From contig NZ_CP034363.1 in the NCBI RefSeq assembly GCF_007981265.1, positions 2,108,001 to 2,172,000 of the forward strand: a stretch of DNA of 64,000 bases, read 5' to 3'. How positions within the stretch are numbered: the stretch's first letter is position 1; each line of letters starts with the position of its first letter. The DNA is from Pantoea sp. CCBC3-3-1. GTDB taxonomy: Bacteria; Pseudomonadota; Gammaproteobacteria; Enterobacterales; Enterobacteriaceae. Positions 27,860-39,800 of the stretch are shown here, one piece after another. A program made the translations under genes and the position numbers. A model generated the notes under the pieces. It was not told where the DNA came from. It searched no databases and saw only the letters and a list, made by a program, of their open reading frames with translations.

Positions 27860-28215
27860 TTGACGGTTCCATATGTTAGGAGAATGTAATCAACGCCTTA
27901 TTATTTATATTGCGCAAGGTAAAGCAATCTATTTTTGGGTGGGGGCCTTTTTTTTCGCACGATAACAGGACTAATTTCACTGGCCTAAAAATGATTATTT
28001 TTTAATTTCGTTAAATATAAGAAGAAAATTTTGCCTGACTTTTAGTCACCCTTGATTTTAGGGTTTGTATCTAAATTGAACAGTTTTATGTTTCATATTC
28101 TGTTGATGCGGGTAATCGTCCGTTCAACGCGATAAATCAAAACAATAAATGTTATCCTTGTCTCGTCAGTGAATGCTCGCTGGCTTATTTGATTTGAGAT
28201 TTAAGGAAGTAAAGT
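27860..28215. other. AT-rich divergent intergenic region before the H-NS-like gene
   Basis: No gene is seen in these 356 bases. The part next to the H-NS-like gene is rich in A/T runs, as in autoregulated hns-type promoters, and AAGGAAG sits just before its ATG. No exact -35/-10 pair is claimed. Confidence 0.45.
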
Positions 28216-28617
28216 ATGAATTTTAACCTGAGTAGCCTGAAAAATATCCGTTCATTGCGTGCGCAGACGCGTAATATGGCTACAGAGGAGCTGGAAGAGA
28301 TCCGCGAAAAGCTCAATATTTTAATCGACGAACGTCATATTGAACGGCAAGCGGCTGAAGCAGCGCATCGTGAAAAAGCTGAAAAACTGGCCATGTATCA
28401 CGAACTGCTGCTGGAAGACGGTATCTCTCCCGCAGAACTGCTGGACGGCATCAAGCGATCTGGCATGCCAAAAAAAGCACGCGCGCCACGCCCTGCTAAG
28501 TATAAATATACTGACGTCAACAATGAAATCAGGCACTGGACGGGTCAGGGCCGGACACCTTCTCCTATTAAAACCGCCCTTGAAAATGGCCAGTCTCTTA
28601 ATGACTTCCTGATTTAG
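28216..28617 (+). CDS. H-NS/StpA-family nucleoid-associated protein
   Basis: A 133-residue H-NS-type silencer. Residues 1-65 are the helical oligomerisation part (MATEELEEIREKLNILIDER), a basic linker follows (PKKARAPRPAKYKYTD), and the C-terminal DNA-binding domain contains W108 and the AT-hook-like TGQGRTP loop (109-115), which inserts in the minor groove of AT-rich DNA. It is probably a paralogue (StpA-like) rather than the main hns, judged by divergence in the N-terminal part and its location beside an accessory island that it may silence; that is inference. A terminator follows. Confidence 0.88.
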   Translation: MNFNLSSLKNIRSLRAQTRNMATEELEEIREKLNILIDERHIERQAAEAAHREKAEKLAMYHELLLEDGISPAELLDGIKRSGMPKKARAPRPAKYKYTDVNNEIRHWTGQGRTPSPIKTALENGQSLNDFLI

Positions 28618-28668
28618 TCAATGCTGCCTGAAGTGAATGGTTCAGGCAGAACTGTTTGATCGATAAAA

Positions 28669-28690
28669 GGGGGCATCTGCTGATGCCCCC
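28669..28690 (+). terminator. Hairpin after the H-NS-like gene
   Basis: GGGGGCATC (28669-28677) and GATGCCCCC (28682-28690) form a perfect nine-base stem with a four-base loop; the T-tract is short. Confidence 0.75.
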
Positions 28691-28748
28691 TCTGTGTGAC
28701 CCGAACCTGAATATATCAGACGCTGTTAAACAGCGTGAGCGTGCAGTC

Positions 28749-28862
28749 TTAGCTGATGGAAATCACCACCTTGCCGGTCTGCTGACGGCTGTCAAAATAG
28801 CGCCAGGCTTCAACAGCACGCGTTAACGGGATCCGGTGCGATTGCAGGGTTCTGTCGTTCAT
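28749..28862 (-). pseudogene. C-terminal remnant of a zinc-type alcohol dehydrogenase/quinone oxidoreductase
   Basis: On the reverse strand about 37 codons ending in TAA at 28749 read RIPLTRAVEAWRYFDSRQQT followed by GKVVISIS, the normal C terminus of medium-chain zinc-type alcohol dehydrogenase/quinone reductase proteins. A TAA codon lies a few codons upstream and the rest of the gene (over 250 codons) is missing. It is therefore a truncated relic, probably left when the DNA to its right was inserted. Confidence 0.7.
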
Positions 28863-29144
28863 CACATAAATTTAATAGCGGAAAACGTTACCGATCTCGC
28901 TTTCTGAATAAAGGCAGCACCTGCTGCCTTTATGAATTAAATTCTACTCGTTTAGCGATCGCGCGTTTTTTAAAGATAAAAGAGAGGTGATTTGATTTAT
29001 GTCGGCAGATTAATATCCCATAACGCGCATTATCAAAAATAATTCGTTTTTTAGCTTATCCGGGAACTTTCCGATAGTTAAGGTGTTATTCTTCGCACCC
29101 TTACTTACATAATCCTTACAATCAGTTTCACTAAACTTTTAACG
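28863..29144. other. AT-rich leader region upstream of cdiB
   Basis: No gene is seen. The composition falls sharply relative to the flanks, as is common upstream of CDI operons under H-NS control. No strong ribosome site precedes the cdiB ATG. Confidence 0.45.
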
Positions 29145-30809
29145 ATGAAAATTAAAACAGGAAAGTGGCTGGCGTTGTCTGCTGGTTTGTTTTTTTGCAA
29201 GGTATTTGCTGCACCGCTAACCCCGGGCGACCGCGATTATATTCAGACTCAGCAACAACAGCAGCTGGAGCAGAACCAGCAGCAGCGTAATGCCCTTTGG
29301 CATGCTTCCACACTGCACAGCGCGCCAGCAACGGCTGGCACACAGTCAGGGCAGTGCTTTCCTGTTCATCGTATTATTATTAAAAACGCTACGCTGTTAT
29401 CAGTCAGACAGCAATCAGCATTAACGGATAATTATAATAACCGCTGCCTGAACTTAACGGAAATTAATGCGCTTGTACATGCAATTTCTGACTGGTATAT
29501 GCAGCGGGGCTATATTACCAGTCGGGCATTTCTTAGCGAGCAGAATTTATCCTCTGAAGAATTAACGATTCCCGTACTTGAAGGGAAATTAGAGGCTGTA
29601 CGCCTCAATGGCGTGCACTCGCGCATGTTAGAAACAACCTTTCCGGGGCTGGAAGGGAAAACGCTCAACCTGCGCGATATAGAGCAGGGAATGGAGCAGA
29701 TTAATCGGGTACGCAGCTCACCGGTACAGATTGAAATTGTGCCGTCGCAAAAGCCAGGCTATTCGATTGTTAATCTGACCAGTCAATCTGAATTTCCCGT
29801 TAGCCTCTCGGCCGGTTTTGATAACAGCGGACAGAAGAGCACCGGCGTGGGTCAGCTTAACAGTGCCGTTACCGGTAATAATCTGCTCGGACTGGCCGAC
29901 CGCTGGTTTATCAGCGGCGGCCGCAGCAGTGCGTTCAGCGAGTGGCGTGATGCACAGAACCTTCAGGCTGGCGTCAGCATGCCGTACGGCTATGGCCTGC
30001 TGGATTACAGCTACAGCTGGAGCAATTATCACAGCAGCTTTATCAATAACGGCTTTACCTGGCTGAGCAACGGCGACAACATCGCGCACCGGCTGAACGG
30101 CTCCTGGGTGCTGCTGCGCAATGGCACGATCAAAACCGGCGTTCAGATTGGCCTTAACCGTTATGCCAGTCATAACTTCCTCAATCATACGCTGTTGCAA
30201 AGCAGCAGCCGCAAGATCACCAGCCTTCAGTTCGGCCTGAACCATACGCAAAAAATCCTCGGCGGCGTCGCTACCCTGAACCCGGTACTGAGTCGCGGCA
30301 TGCCATGGTTTGATGCCGAAAGCGACGCGGGCAAAACCGGTGATTTACCCAAAGCGCAGTTTCGTAAATGGAGCCTGAGCGGCAGTTTTCAGCGCCCGAT
30401 CACCCAAAAGCTCTGGTGGCTGAGCAGCGTCTACGGGCAATGGTCACCGGACCGGTTGTATGGCAGCGAACGCCTCACCCTTGGCGGCGAAAGCTCGGTG
30501 CGCGGTTTCAAAGAACAGTATCTCTCCGGTGATGCGGGCGGCTACCTGCGTAACGAACTGAACTATTCGCTGTTCAGGCTACCGGGCATCGGTGAGGTCA
30601 GCAGCCTGCTGGCCATCGATGGCGGCTGGCTGAAGAGTGACCCGCAGAATCGCCGTTCCACCGGCACGCTGTGGGGCAGCGCCGTAGGTTTCGCAACACG
30701 GAATACGCATTTCTACAGCCAGTACACGCTTGGCATCCCACTTAGCTATCCCGGTGAGTTGGCCCCGGATCGCGTCAGCATTTATGCCCGCTTTGGGCTG
30801 ATCTTTTAA
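29145..30809 (+). CDS. cdiB: CdiB/FhaC-type two-partner secretion transporter
   Basis: A 554-residue outer-membrane TpsB protein that exports CdiA. After a signal peptide (about residues 1-22, ending KVFAAP) comes a Gln-rich helix (QQQQQLEQNQQQ), two POTRA-like domains (about 70-205) and a 16-strand barrel whose channel loop carries the VRGF motif (SSVRGFKEQYLSG, about residue 452). It ends in Phe (FGLIF), the usual barrel-assembly signal. The gene is 11 bases before cdiA, the standard cdiBA order. Confidence 0.93.
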   Translation: MKIKTGKWLALSAGLFFCKVFAAPLTPGDRDYIQTQQQQQLEQNQQQRNALWHASTLHSAPATAGTQSGQCFPVHRIIIKNATLLSVRQQSALTDNYNNRCLNLTEINALVHAISDWYMQRGYITSRAFLSEQNLSSEELTIPVLEGKLEAVRLNGVHSRMLETTFPGLEGKTLNLRDIEQGMEQINRVRSSPVQIEIVPSQKPGYSIVNLTSQSEFPVSLSAGFDNSGQKSTGVGQLNSAVTGNNLLGLADRWFISGGRSSAFSEWRDAQNLQAGVSMPYGYGLLDYSYSWSNYHSSFINNGFTWLSNGDNIAHRLNGSWVLLRNGTIKTGVQIGLNRYASHNFLNHTLLQSSSRKITSLQFGLNHTQKILGGVATLNPVLSRGMPWFDAESDAGKTGDLPKAQFRKWSLSGSFQRPITQKLWWLSSVYGQWSPDRLYGSERLTLGGESSVRGFKEQYLSGDAGGYLRNELNYSLFRLPGIGEVSSLLAIDGGWLKSDPQNRRSTGTLWGSAVGFATRNTHFYSQYTLGIPLSYPGELAPDRVSIYARFGLIF

Positions 30810-30820
30810 GAGGAAGGATT

Positions 30821-33800
30821 ATGGACGATCTGAAGCCGGTTTCTCTGGCCCGTCGCGCACTGAGCTATGTGATTTGCTACCTGATTGCCGTACAGCCGAT
30901 GCTGCCTGCGGCCGCTGCGGCCCTCACCCCGGTCACGCCGGGCACAAAAATGGACGCGGCAGGCAATGGCGTGCCGGTGGTCAATATCACCGCGCCGAAC
31001 CAGACGGGCGTGTCGCATAACCAGTATCAGCAGTTCAACGTCGGCAAGGAGGGGCTGATCCTCAATAACGCCACCGGCCAGCTTACACAGACCCAGCTTG
31101 GCGGGCTGATCCAGAACAATCCTAACCTGAAAGCCGGACAGGAAGCCCGCGCAATCATCAACGAAGTGGTCGGCGCTAACCGCTCTCAGCTACAAGGCTA
31201 TACCGAAGTGGCGGGTAAAGCGGCCAACGTGATGGTGGCAAACCCGTACGGCATTACCTGTAGCGGCTGCGGCTTTATCAACACGCCGAACGTCACCCTC
31301 ACTACCGGGAAACCGCAGCTGGATGCCAGCGGCAATCTTGCCGCGCTGGAGGTGAGTAAAGGGTCGGTGATCGTTGAAGGTCAGGGGCTTGATGGCAGCA
31401 GTGCAGATGCGGTGGCGATTGTGGCGCGCGCAACGGAAATCAACGCGGGCATTCACGCTAAAGACCTGTCGGTGACAACAGGTGCAAACCGCGTCGATCA
31501 GGAGGGTTCCGTCACGCCGATAGCGGGCGAAGGTGCCGCGCCTGCGGTCTCGGTAGACACTGGCGCGCTGGGCGGCATGTATGCCAACCGGATTCACCTG
31601 GTCTCAAGTGAAAAGGGCGTCGGTGTTAACCTTGGCAATCTGAATGCCCGTCAGGGCGATATGGTGCTGGATGCTAACGGCCAGCTGACGATGAGAAACA
31701 GCCTGGCCAGCGGCGCGCTAAAAGTGAAGGGCGAAAGCCTGACGCTTACCGGCGATCATAAAGCGGGCGGCGCGGTTACGTTGAGTGCCGGGAACAATAT
31801 TGTCGTTCAGTCCGGTTCGCTGCTCAGCGACGGTGATATCACGCTTAACGGGCAAAGTAACGTTAAGCTTGCAGACGCACACCTGACGGCAGGCCGGGCC
31901 ATCGGCCTGAATGGTCAGACCGTCAATATCGACCAGAACAGTGAAGCTAACGGTGCAGGCAATATTACGCTATCCGGTACACAACTCGGTAATGAAGGAC
32001 AAATCCGTTCAGGCCAGCAGCTTGATATTACTGCCGATACCTTAACCAATAAAGGCTCACTTGCGGCGGATGGATCGCTGACGGCTCAGGTCGCCGCGCT
32101 GGATAATCAGGGCACCTTACAAAGCCAGCAGGCAATGTCGCTGGCGGGAAACTCTCTGCTTAACGGCGGGAAGATCGCCAGCGGCGGCCAGCTGACTACC
32201 CGCCATCGTAGCCTGACGCAGAACGGATCGCTTTCTGCCGTCAACGGACTGGCAGTTGCTGCCGACACGCTGACGGCCAGCAGCGGATCGCGCATCGCCA
32301 GCGAGGGGAATATTGCTCTGAAGGGCGATGTTATCCGGCTTGCAGGCGAGATAACGGGTGGCGATCTTACCGCGATCGGTAAGCAAATCACCACCGACGG
32401 TAGCGCGCAGTTGCAGAGCAAAGGCGCCCTGCAACTCACCGCTAATCAGGCCACGCTGAACGGGACGCAAACGGCCGTTAAGGCAATGCGCCTGAACGCC
32501 GATGCTCTCCAGCACGGTGGGAAAAGCTACGCTGACGAGTTGTCGATTGAGGCAGCAGAAATCAGCAACAGCGGAACGCTGATCGCGCCTGAACTGATGC
32601 TGACCAGCCAGCGCCTCAGTAACAGTGGACTCATACAGGGCGATCGCAAGCTGGGCCTCACCGCCAGCCGGTTCGATAATTGGCAGGGCGGTACGCTCCA
32701 CAGCAATAGCGATCTCTCGCTCGCGATTGCCCGGATCAACAATCAGGGCCTGATCACCGGTGATAACGCGCTTTCATTCAGTGGCGACAGCCTGACTAAC
32801 GGCGGCGAAATCAATGCTGTCAGTCTTGATCTCTCCAGCCGTAGCCTGACCAATCAGAACACCGGTCTGATGCTGGCAAAAAATGGCCTGACCCTTTCAG
32901 GTGAACAGCTCACTAACGCCGGACAACTGGCGGCGGAGACGCTGAATCAGACAAAAGGCGACCTCAGCAATACGGGCAGTATGCAGGCCGTGCAGGCTAT
33001 GCGTTTGCAGGCGGGAACGCTGGATAATCAAGGCACTTTACTGAGTGGCGATACGTTAAATCTGACGGCATCCGTTCTGAACAACGCCGGTCAGCTACAG
33101 GCCGATACGCTGGCGCTGGCCGCGGATAAAGCCAGCAATACCGGCACCCTGCGCAGCGAAGGGCGGAGTCAGCTTCAGGTGGATGGCGAGCTGGCGAACA
33201 GCGGCCAGATTCTGAGCGTACAGGCTCTGAACGTGCAGTCAGGCACGCTGGCGAACAGCGGGTCGCTGATCGCGAAGGCGCTAACGTTACAAGGCGATCT
33301 GCTCAACAGCGGTTTACTTCAGTCCGCAGATGTTTCGATCGGCGGCAATAGCGTGCGGAACGTAAGCGACGGCCAGATTCTGAGTGAAAACACGCTTCAG
33401 GTTAACGCTAACACCTTCGTTAACCAGGGCAAGATCGCGGCGCAGTCGCTCACCCTCACTGGCGGCGCCCTGACCAATAGCGGGCTGCTTCAGGGAACTG
33501 ACGGTTTAAGCGTCACGGCTAACACGGTTGAAAACCAGCAGGCAGGGCGCATGCTGACCGGCGGCGATCTGACGCTGGATGCGGGCCAGTTAACGACTGA
33601 CGGCGTCTTGCAGGGTATGAACGCCACCGTCACGGCCGCTGACTGGCAGCATAACGGTTCATTGCTGGCGACGGGAACGCTGGACGCTAACCTCTCCGGC
33701 CTGCTTGCCAGTCAGGGCGATCTGATGAGTAAAGGCAGCACGGACATCAATGCCGGCACCTTTAACAACAGCGGTTCGCTACTGAGCGAAGGCGATATGA

Positions 33801-36800
33801 CGCTCGGTGGCGGTAGCCTGATCAACACCGGCGCGATCCAGGGAGATAACCTGACTCTTCGCCCGATGCAGATCGACAACGACGGCTCGCTTACTGGTCT
33901 ACAGTCGCTCACGCTGGGCGCTTCTGCGCCTGTAAGAGCGCGTATGCTGCTCGCGACAACATCTTCAACCCTGCCAGCACTGACCAACGGCAGTCAGGGA
34001 TCGTTGTTAACCCTCGGCACGCTAAAGATAAAAGCCGGCTCGGTGATCAATGACGGTCGCTGGCAGGGACAGCAGATCCTGCTGGATGCGCAGAACCTTT
34101 CCCAGCGCGGGGCTATTCAGAGCGCGGATGCGTTGCAGCTGCTCCTCAGCGACAGGCTGGAGGCGGAAGCAAACAGCAAAATTACCGCCAACGGCACGGC
34201 CGCGCTTCAGGCACTGACGCTCACGAATGCCGGGGAATGGACCGCCAACAACCTGACGCTCACCGGCAATACCCTGACCAACAACGGCGCGATCGGCGGC
34301 GTCAATGGCCTGACGGTCGCCTTGCAGAGCGCATTCACGCAGCAGCAGGATAAAACGCTGCTCAGCGCGGGCACGCTGACGCTCGATGCCGCCTCGGTAA
34401 ACAATCAGGGGCGCGTGCAGGGAAAATCGCTGCAAATCACCTCGGGACAGCTGGATAACGGCGGTCGCTTACAGGGTGATGACGCCACGGATCTGGTACT
34501 GACCGGCAATCTGAATAACGCGGCCAGCGGCACTATTCTCAGTAACGGGCCGCTGACTCTTACCACGCCGGGCCTGGATAACGCCGGGCTGATCCAGAAC
34601 GGTAACGGCTCGGTGCTTTCGGTTGCGGGCGAAACGCGCAACAGTGGACGGCTGCTGAACGGCGGGACGCTGAACCTGAACAGCGCTTCGCTGAATAACA
34701 GCGGCTGGCTTCAGGCTACGACTTTACTGGCGAATGCGGCAACGCTTCTCAACAGCGGCACGGTGCTGGCTGAACAGCAGGGCGTGCTCACCGGTAACAA
34801 CCTGACTAATCAGGGCACGGCGCAGGGCAACAATCTTACCGTTAACTATCAGCAGATTAACAACAGCGGCACGCTGCTTGGCAACGGCCAGTTGGCGCTG
34901 GATGCGGCTCAGGTTAACCAGCAGGGCAATGGCCGCCTGTTCAGCGGCGGCGATCTGACCCTACACAGCAACGGGCTGGACTCTGCCAGCCAGATTGTAG
35001 CGCTGGGCAACCTGGCGCTGACGCTGGCTAACGGCTTTAGCGCGCGCGGCGTATTGGCCGCAGGAAATACGCTTAGCGTCAGCAGCAATGGCGATATTGA
35101 TAACCAGGGCACCCTTCAGGGCAATACGATCAACCTGAATGCAGGCGGCGTGCTCACTAACAACGGCCAGATTACGACGGGCGGCGGCGTCAGCACCCTG
35201 AGCGGCAGCCGCATCGATCTTAACGGCGCGGGCACGCTTCAGGGCGGCGGCGACGTGGCGCTTAACAGCCGCAGCGATATCAACGTCAACGGCTTTACCG
35301 GCACGCGTGGCTCAATGACGCTGACCACGCCGGGCAGCATCGTCAATACGGCGCTGCTGTATGCCGGTAATAATCTTTGGCTGCTGGCCAACAGTATCCG
35401 TAACCAGCGCGGCGATATTCTGGCCGGAAACAATCTGTGGATGCAGCGCGATGCGGCGGGAAATGCCAACGGCGAGGTGCTGAACACCTCCGGCACGGTA
35501 GAAACGCAGAATGGCGATATTAGGGTCAATACCGGGCACCTGTTGAATACGCGTGACGGATTGAGCGTATCGCAAAGCACTACCACGGCACCGACCAGGG
35601 CGGGCCTTGGTGATGCGACGATGACGATATCCATCTGGGAGTTACCCGTTGGCAGCTATGGTTATTTTACTACAGTCACTACGACAGAGAGCGGTGGCGG
35701 ATGTGCCGGAGCGGATGGAGGATGTTCCACACACACCGACGTCAAAACATATTACGGAACGCTTGCTGAATCGGCGGTACAGAAGTTCGCGCTGACTACT
35801 GGCACAACAAATGTGATCAGTAACGGCGGGGCGGGTCGTTTCGCTTCCGGGCATGATGTGGTTATCCGGGCTGATCATCTGGAAAATCAGGCCAGCAATA
35901 TCCTGGCAAACGGCAATATAACGCTTGCCGGTAATCAGCTCGAAAATCAAAGCTGGCAGGCCGGGACGAACAGCGATGTACTGGTTTACGAGCACAAAGC
36001 GGTGGCTGGGACAATCAAAATTGGCGAGAAAAGAACCCAAAATGGCGCCAAAGGCAGCAACTTAACCTATAAATTGACGGGCCATGAAACCGAATACACC
36101 CCCGGCGAACTCTACCGCGCCGTTATCCAGGCCGGTGGCAACGTCAGCGCGAATTTCAGCAGCGATCTGAGCAATACCAGCACCACGGCCAATGCGGGAG
36201 CAACAGGGAATACGCTGGCGGCCCCTTCGCTAAACACCTGGAGCACGCCAGCCCGTGTTGCCGCGTTACAAAAGCAGAGCCTCAACGGTACGGATAAGGT
36301 TGCGGTAAGTTCACCGCAGTGGCGCGACCTGCTACAAAATGCAGTTCAGCAGGTCAATGGCGCAGTGGGTCTTGATAACGCTTCCGCTAACCTGCCTTCC
36401 GCAGGCAATACGCCGGGCAGTCATTCGCTGAAAAATTATCAGCCGAAAAGCGTGGATACCAGCGCTTATCCGCTGCCTTCTGGTGATAACGGTTACTTTG
36501 TTATTTCACCTGAAAGCAAATCACCGTATCTGATCACTTTAAACCCCAAACTAAACGGGCTGGGGCAGCTGGACCAAAACCTGTTCGGCGATCTCTATTC
36601 GCTGCTGGGCGCACAGCCTGCCGGTGCGGTAAAAGAAACCCGTGCACAGTATACCGATGAGAAGCAGTTCCTCGGCTCGGCCTATCTGCTTAACCGTCTG
36701 AATCTGAAGCCCGATAACGACTACCGTTTCCTTGGTGACGCGGCTTTCGATACCCGTTACGTCAGTAACGCCGTGCTTAACCAGACCGGAAATCGCTACC

Positions 36801-39800
36801 TCGGCGGCACAGGCTCCGATCTGGAGCAGATGCGCTACCTGATGGATAACGCCGCCGCCACACAGCAGTCGTTGGGGCTGGAGTTTGGCGTGTCGCTGAC
36901 CGCCGATCAGCTGGCTTCGCTGGATAAAAGCATTATCTGGTGGGAAGCGGCAACCCTGAATGGCGAGACGGTGATGGTGCCAAAAGTCTACCTCTCGCCG
37001 AAGGATGCCGTAGTTCAAAACGGCAGCGTGATTGCCGGTAATAACGTCACGCTGAAGGCTGGAAACGTCACCAACAGCAGCAGCACCCTTGTGGCGCAAA
37101 ATGCGCTGGCGCTGGACAGTCAGAACTCAATTGAAAACCTGAACTCGGGACTGATTCAGGCCGCCGACAGCCTGAAACTAACCGCGCTGAACAGCATCAC
37201 CAACGTGGCGTCCGCCATCAGCGGTAAAACCGTGGCGCTGGAGAGCGTAAACGGCGATATCAACAACCTGACCACGGCACGGCCCTGGCAGTCCGGTACA
37301 CGAAATGGTAAAGGCACCCCGGGAGCGCTGACTGAAACGCAGAGCAGCCAGACAGGCGCCATTTCCGCAACCGAATCGCTGTCGCTGCAATCAGGCAGAG
37401 ACATTAACGTGCAGGGCGCAACACTGCGCGCCGGTGGCGATCTGCTGATGAGCGCCAGCAATGACATCAACGTTACCGCCAATCCGCTGACAGCAAGCAG
37501 CGGACTGACAGATTTCAAAAACGGTAAACGCACCGTTGTAAACAACAGTAGCATGTCCAGTCAGGGAAGTGACGTCACCGCGGGCGGCAGCCTTGCCATG
37601 CAGTCCGGGCACGATCTGAATATCAAAGCCAGCACGGTGAATGCAGCCGGTAACGCGACTCTCGCGGCAGGTAACGACATCAATCTGCAAAGCGCAGAAA
37701 CCAGCCAGAACAGCAGCCAGGGAAAAAGTGAATCGCACAGCAGCGGACTGGCCCGCACCACCGTCACCAGCGGCAGCGATTTGACGCTGGCCGCCGGACG
37801 CGATCTCAACAGTCAGGCGGCCGGGCTGGTGGCTGACCGGGATGTGGCGCTTGCAGCGGGTCGGGATGTCAATCTGACGGCGGCGCAAACCGCTTCCGGC
37901 AACAGCGACAAAGCGAGCAAAAAGACGGAAATCACTGAATCCGTCCGTCAGCAGGGAACTGAAATCGCCAGCGGCGGCAGCACCTCGGTTACCGCCGGGC
38001 GTGATGTGAACAGCGAGGCCGCGCAGGTGACGGCCACGCAGGATCTGGCGGTCAGTGCCGGTCGCGATATCAACCTGACCACCGCCACCGAAAGCGATTA
38101 CCGCTACAAAGAGGAAACCAAAACCAAAAAAAGTTTCCTGAAAAAAACCACCACGCATACCGTTAAAGAAAGCAGCGACACGGCAGAAAAGGGAACCCTG
38201 CTGAGCGGCGATAACGTCACGCTAAACGCGGGCAACAACCTGCTGGTTAAAGGTTCTGCGGTTGCCGGTGAACATGACGTCGCGCTGAAGGCGGGCAATA
38301 ACGTCGATATCGTCGCCGCCACCAACACTGATTCCAGCTGGCAGCTTAGCGAGAAAAAGAAAAGCGGCCTGATGGGCAGCGGCGGTATTGGCTTTACGAT
38401 CGGCAGCAGCAAAACCCGTCAGGAGCTGAAGGAAAAAGGCACCACCCAGAGCCAGAGCGGCAGTACCGTGGGGAGTTCAGCGGGTAATCTGAGCATTAGC
38501 GCCGGCGGGCAGGCGCACGTTGTCGGCTCCGACCTGATTGCAGGCAATAACCTGTCACTGAGCGGTGACAGCGTGGTAATCGACCCGGGTCACGACAGGC
38601 GCATCAGCGACCAGACGTTTGAGCAGAAGTCGAGCGGACTGACGCTGGCGCTTTCCGGCACGGTTGGCAGCGCGATTAACAGCGCGGTGACCACGGCCCA
38701 AACGGCCAGCAAGGAAAGCGATGGTCGCCTGGCAGCGCTTCAGGCGACAAAAGCGACGCTGTCCGGCGTGCAGGCGTCGCAGGCTATGCGCATGGATACC
38801 TCGAAGGGCAACGATCCGGCCAACAATAACACCATTGGCGTTAGCGCCACCTATGGCTCGCAGTCGTCCAAATCGACCAGCCACAGCGAGCAGGATCGCA
38901 CCAGCGGCAGCACGCTAAACGCGGGCAATAACCTGACCATCGCCGCCACCGGCGGCAAGGAAGGCGCACAAAGCGGCGATATCACCCTTGCGGGCAGTCA
39001 GCTAAAAGCAGGCCGGGACATGGCGCTGAACGCGGCGCGCGATATCACGCTGCTTTCCGCTCAGGATACGGATCTCACCACCGGGAAAAACGAGAGCAAA
39101 GGTGGCACGCTGGGGATCGGCATTGGTGCCGGTTCAGGCGGCTGGGGGATCAGCGTTTCCGCCAGCGTGAACAGCAGCAATGGCAGGGAGAAGGGCAACG
39201 GCGTCACGCAAAATGAAACCACGCTGGATGCAGGCCGTCAGCTAACGCTGAGCAGCGGACGCGACACCACGCTGAGCGGGGCACAGGCGAGCGGCAGCAA
39301 AGTCGTGGCGGACGTGGGCCGCAATCTTACGCTGAGCAGCATGCAGGACAGCAACAGCTATGACTCGAAGCAGACCAGCGTCAGCGCGGGCGGCAGCTTT
39401 ACCTTTGGCTCAATGAGCGGTTCGGCTTACCTCAGCGCTAACCGCGACAAAATGAAAAGCAACTACGACTCGGTGATTGAGCAGAGCGGGATCTTTGGCG
39501 GGCAGGACGGGTTTGATATCACCGTCGGCAACCACACGCAGCTGAACGGGGCGGTCATCGGCTCAACGGCAGCAGCGGATAAAAACCGGCTGGATACCGG
39601 CACGCTGGGCTTCAGCGATATCGATAACCGCGCGGATTATAAGGTGCAGCACGTGGGCGGCAGCTTCAGCACCGGCGCACCGGCCGGCAGCCAGCTGCTG
39701 AGCAATATGACGTCCACGCTGCTCAGCGGCCTGGGCAGCAGCGGCCATGCGGAAGGCGTTACCCGCGCCGCCGTCTCTGAAGGTTCGGTGGTGATACGTG

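Noticed and set aside
31760..35300. Periodic short repeats resembling a CRISPR or satellite array
   Set aside because: The periodicity is in frame and degenerate, encoding FHA beta-helix repeats; there are no identical repeats with unique spacers.
37391..38158. 255-codon open frame on the reverse strand inside cdiA
   Set aside because: Shadow of the repetitive FHA-2 coding sequence; no start signal and no family features.
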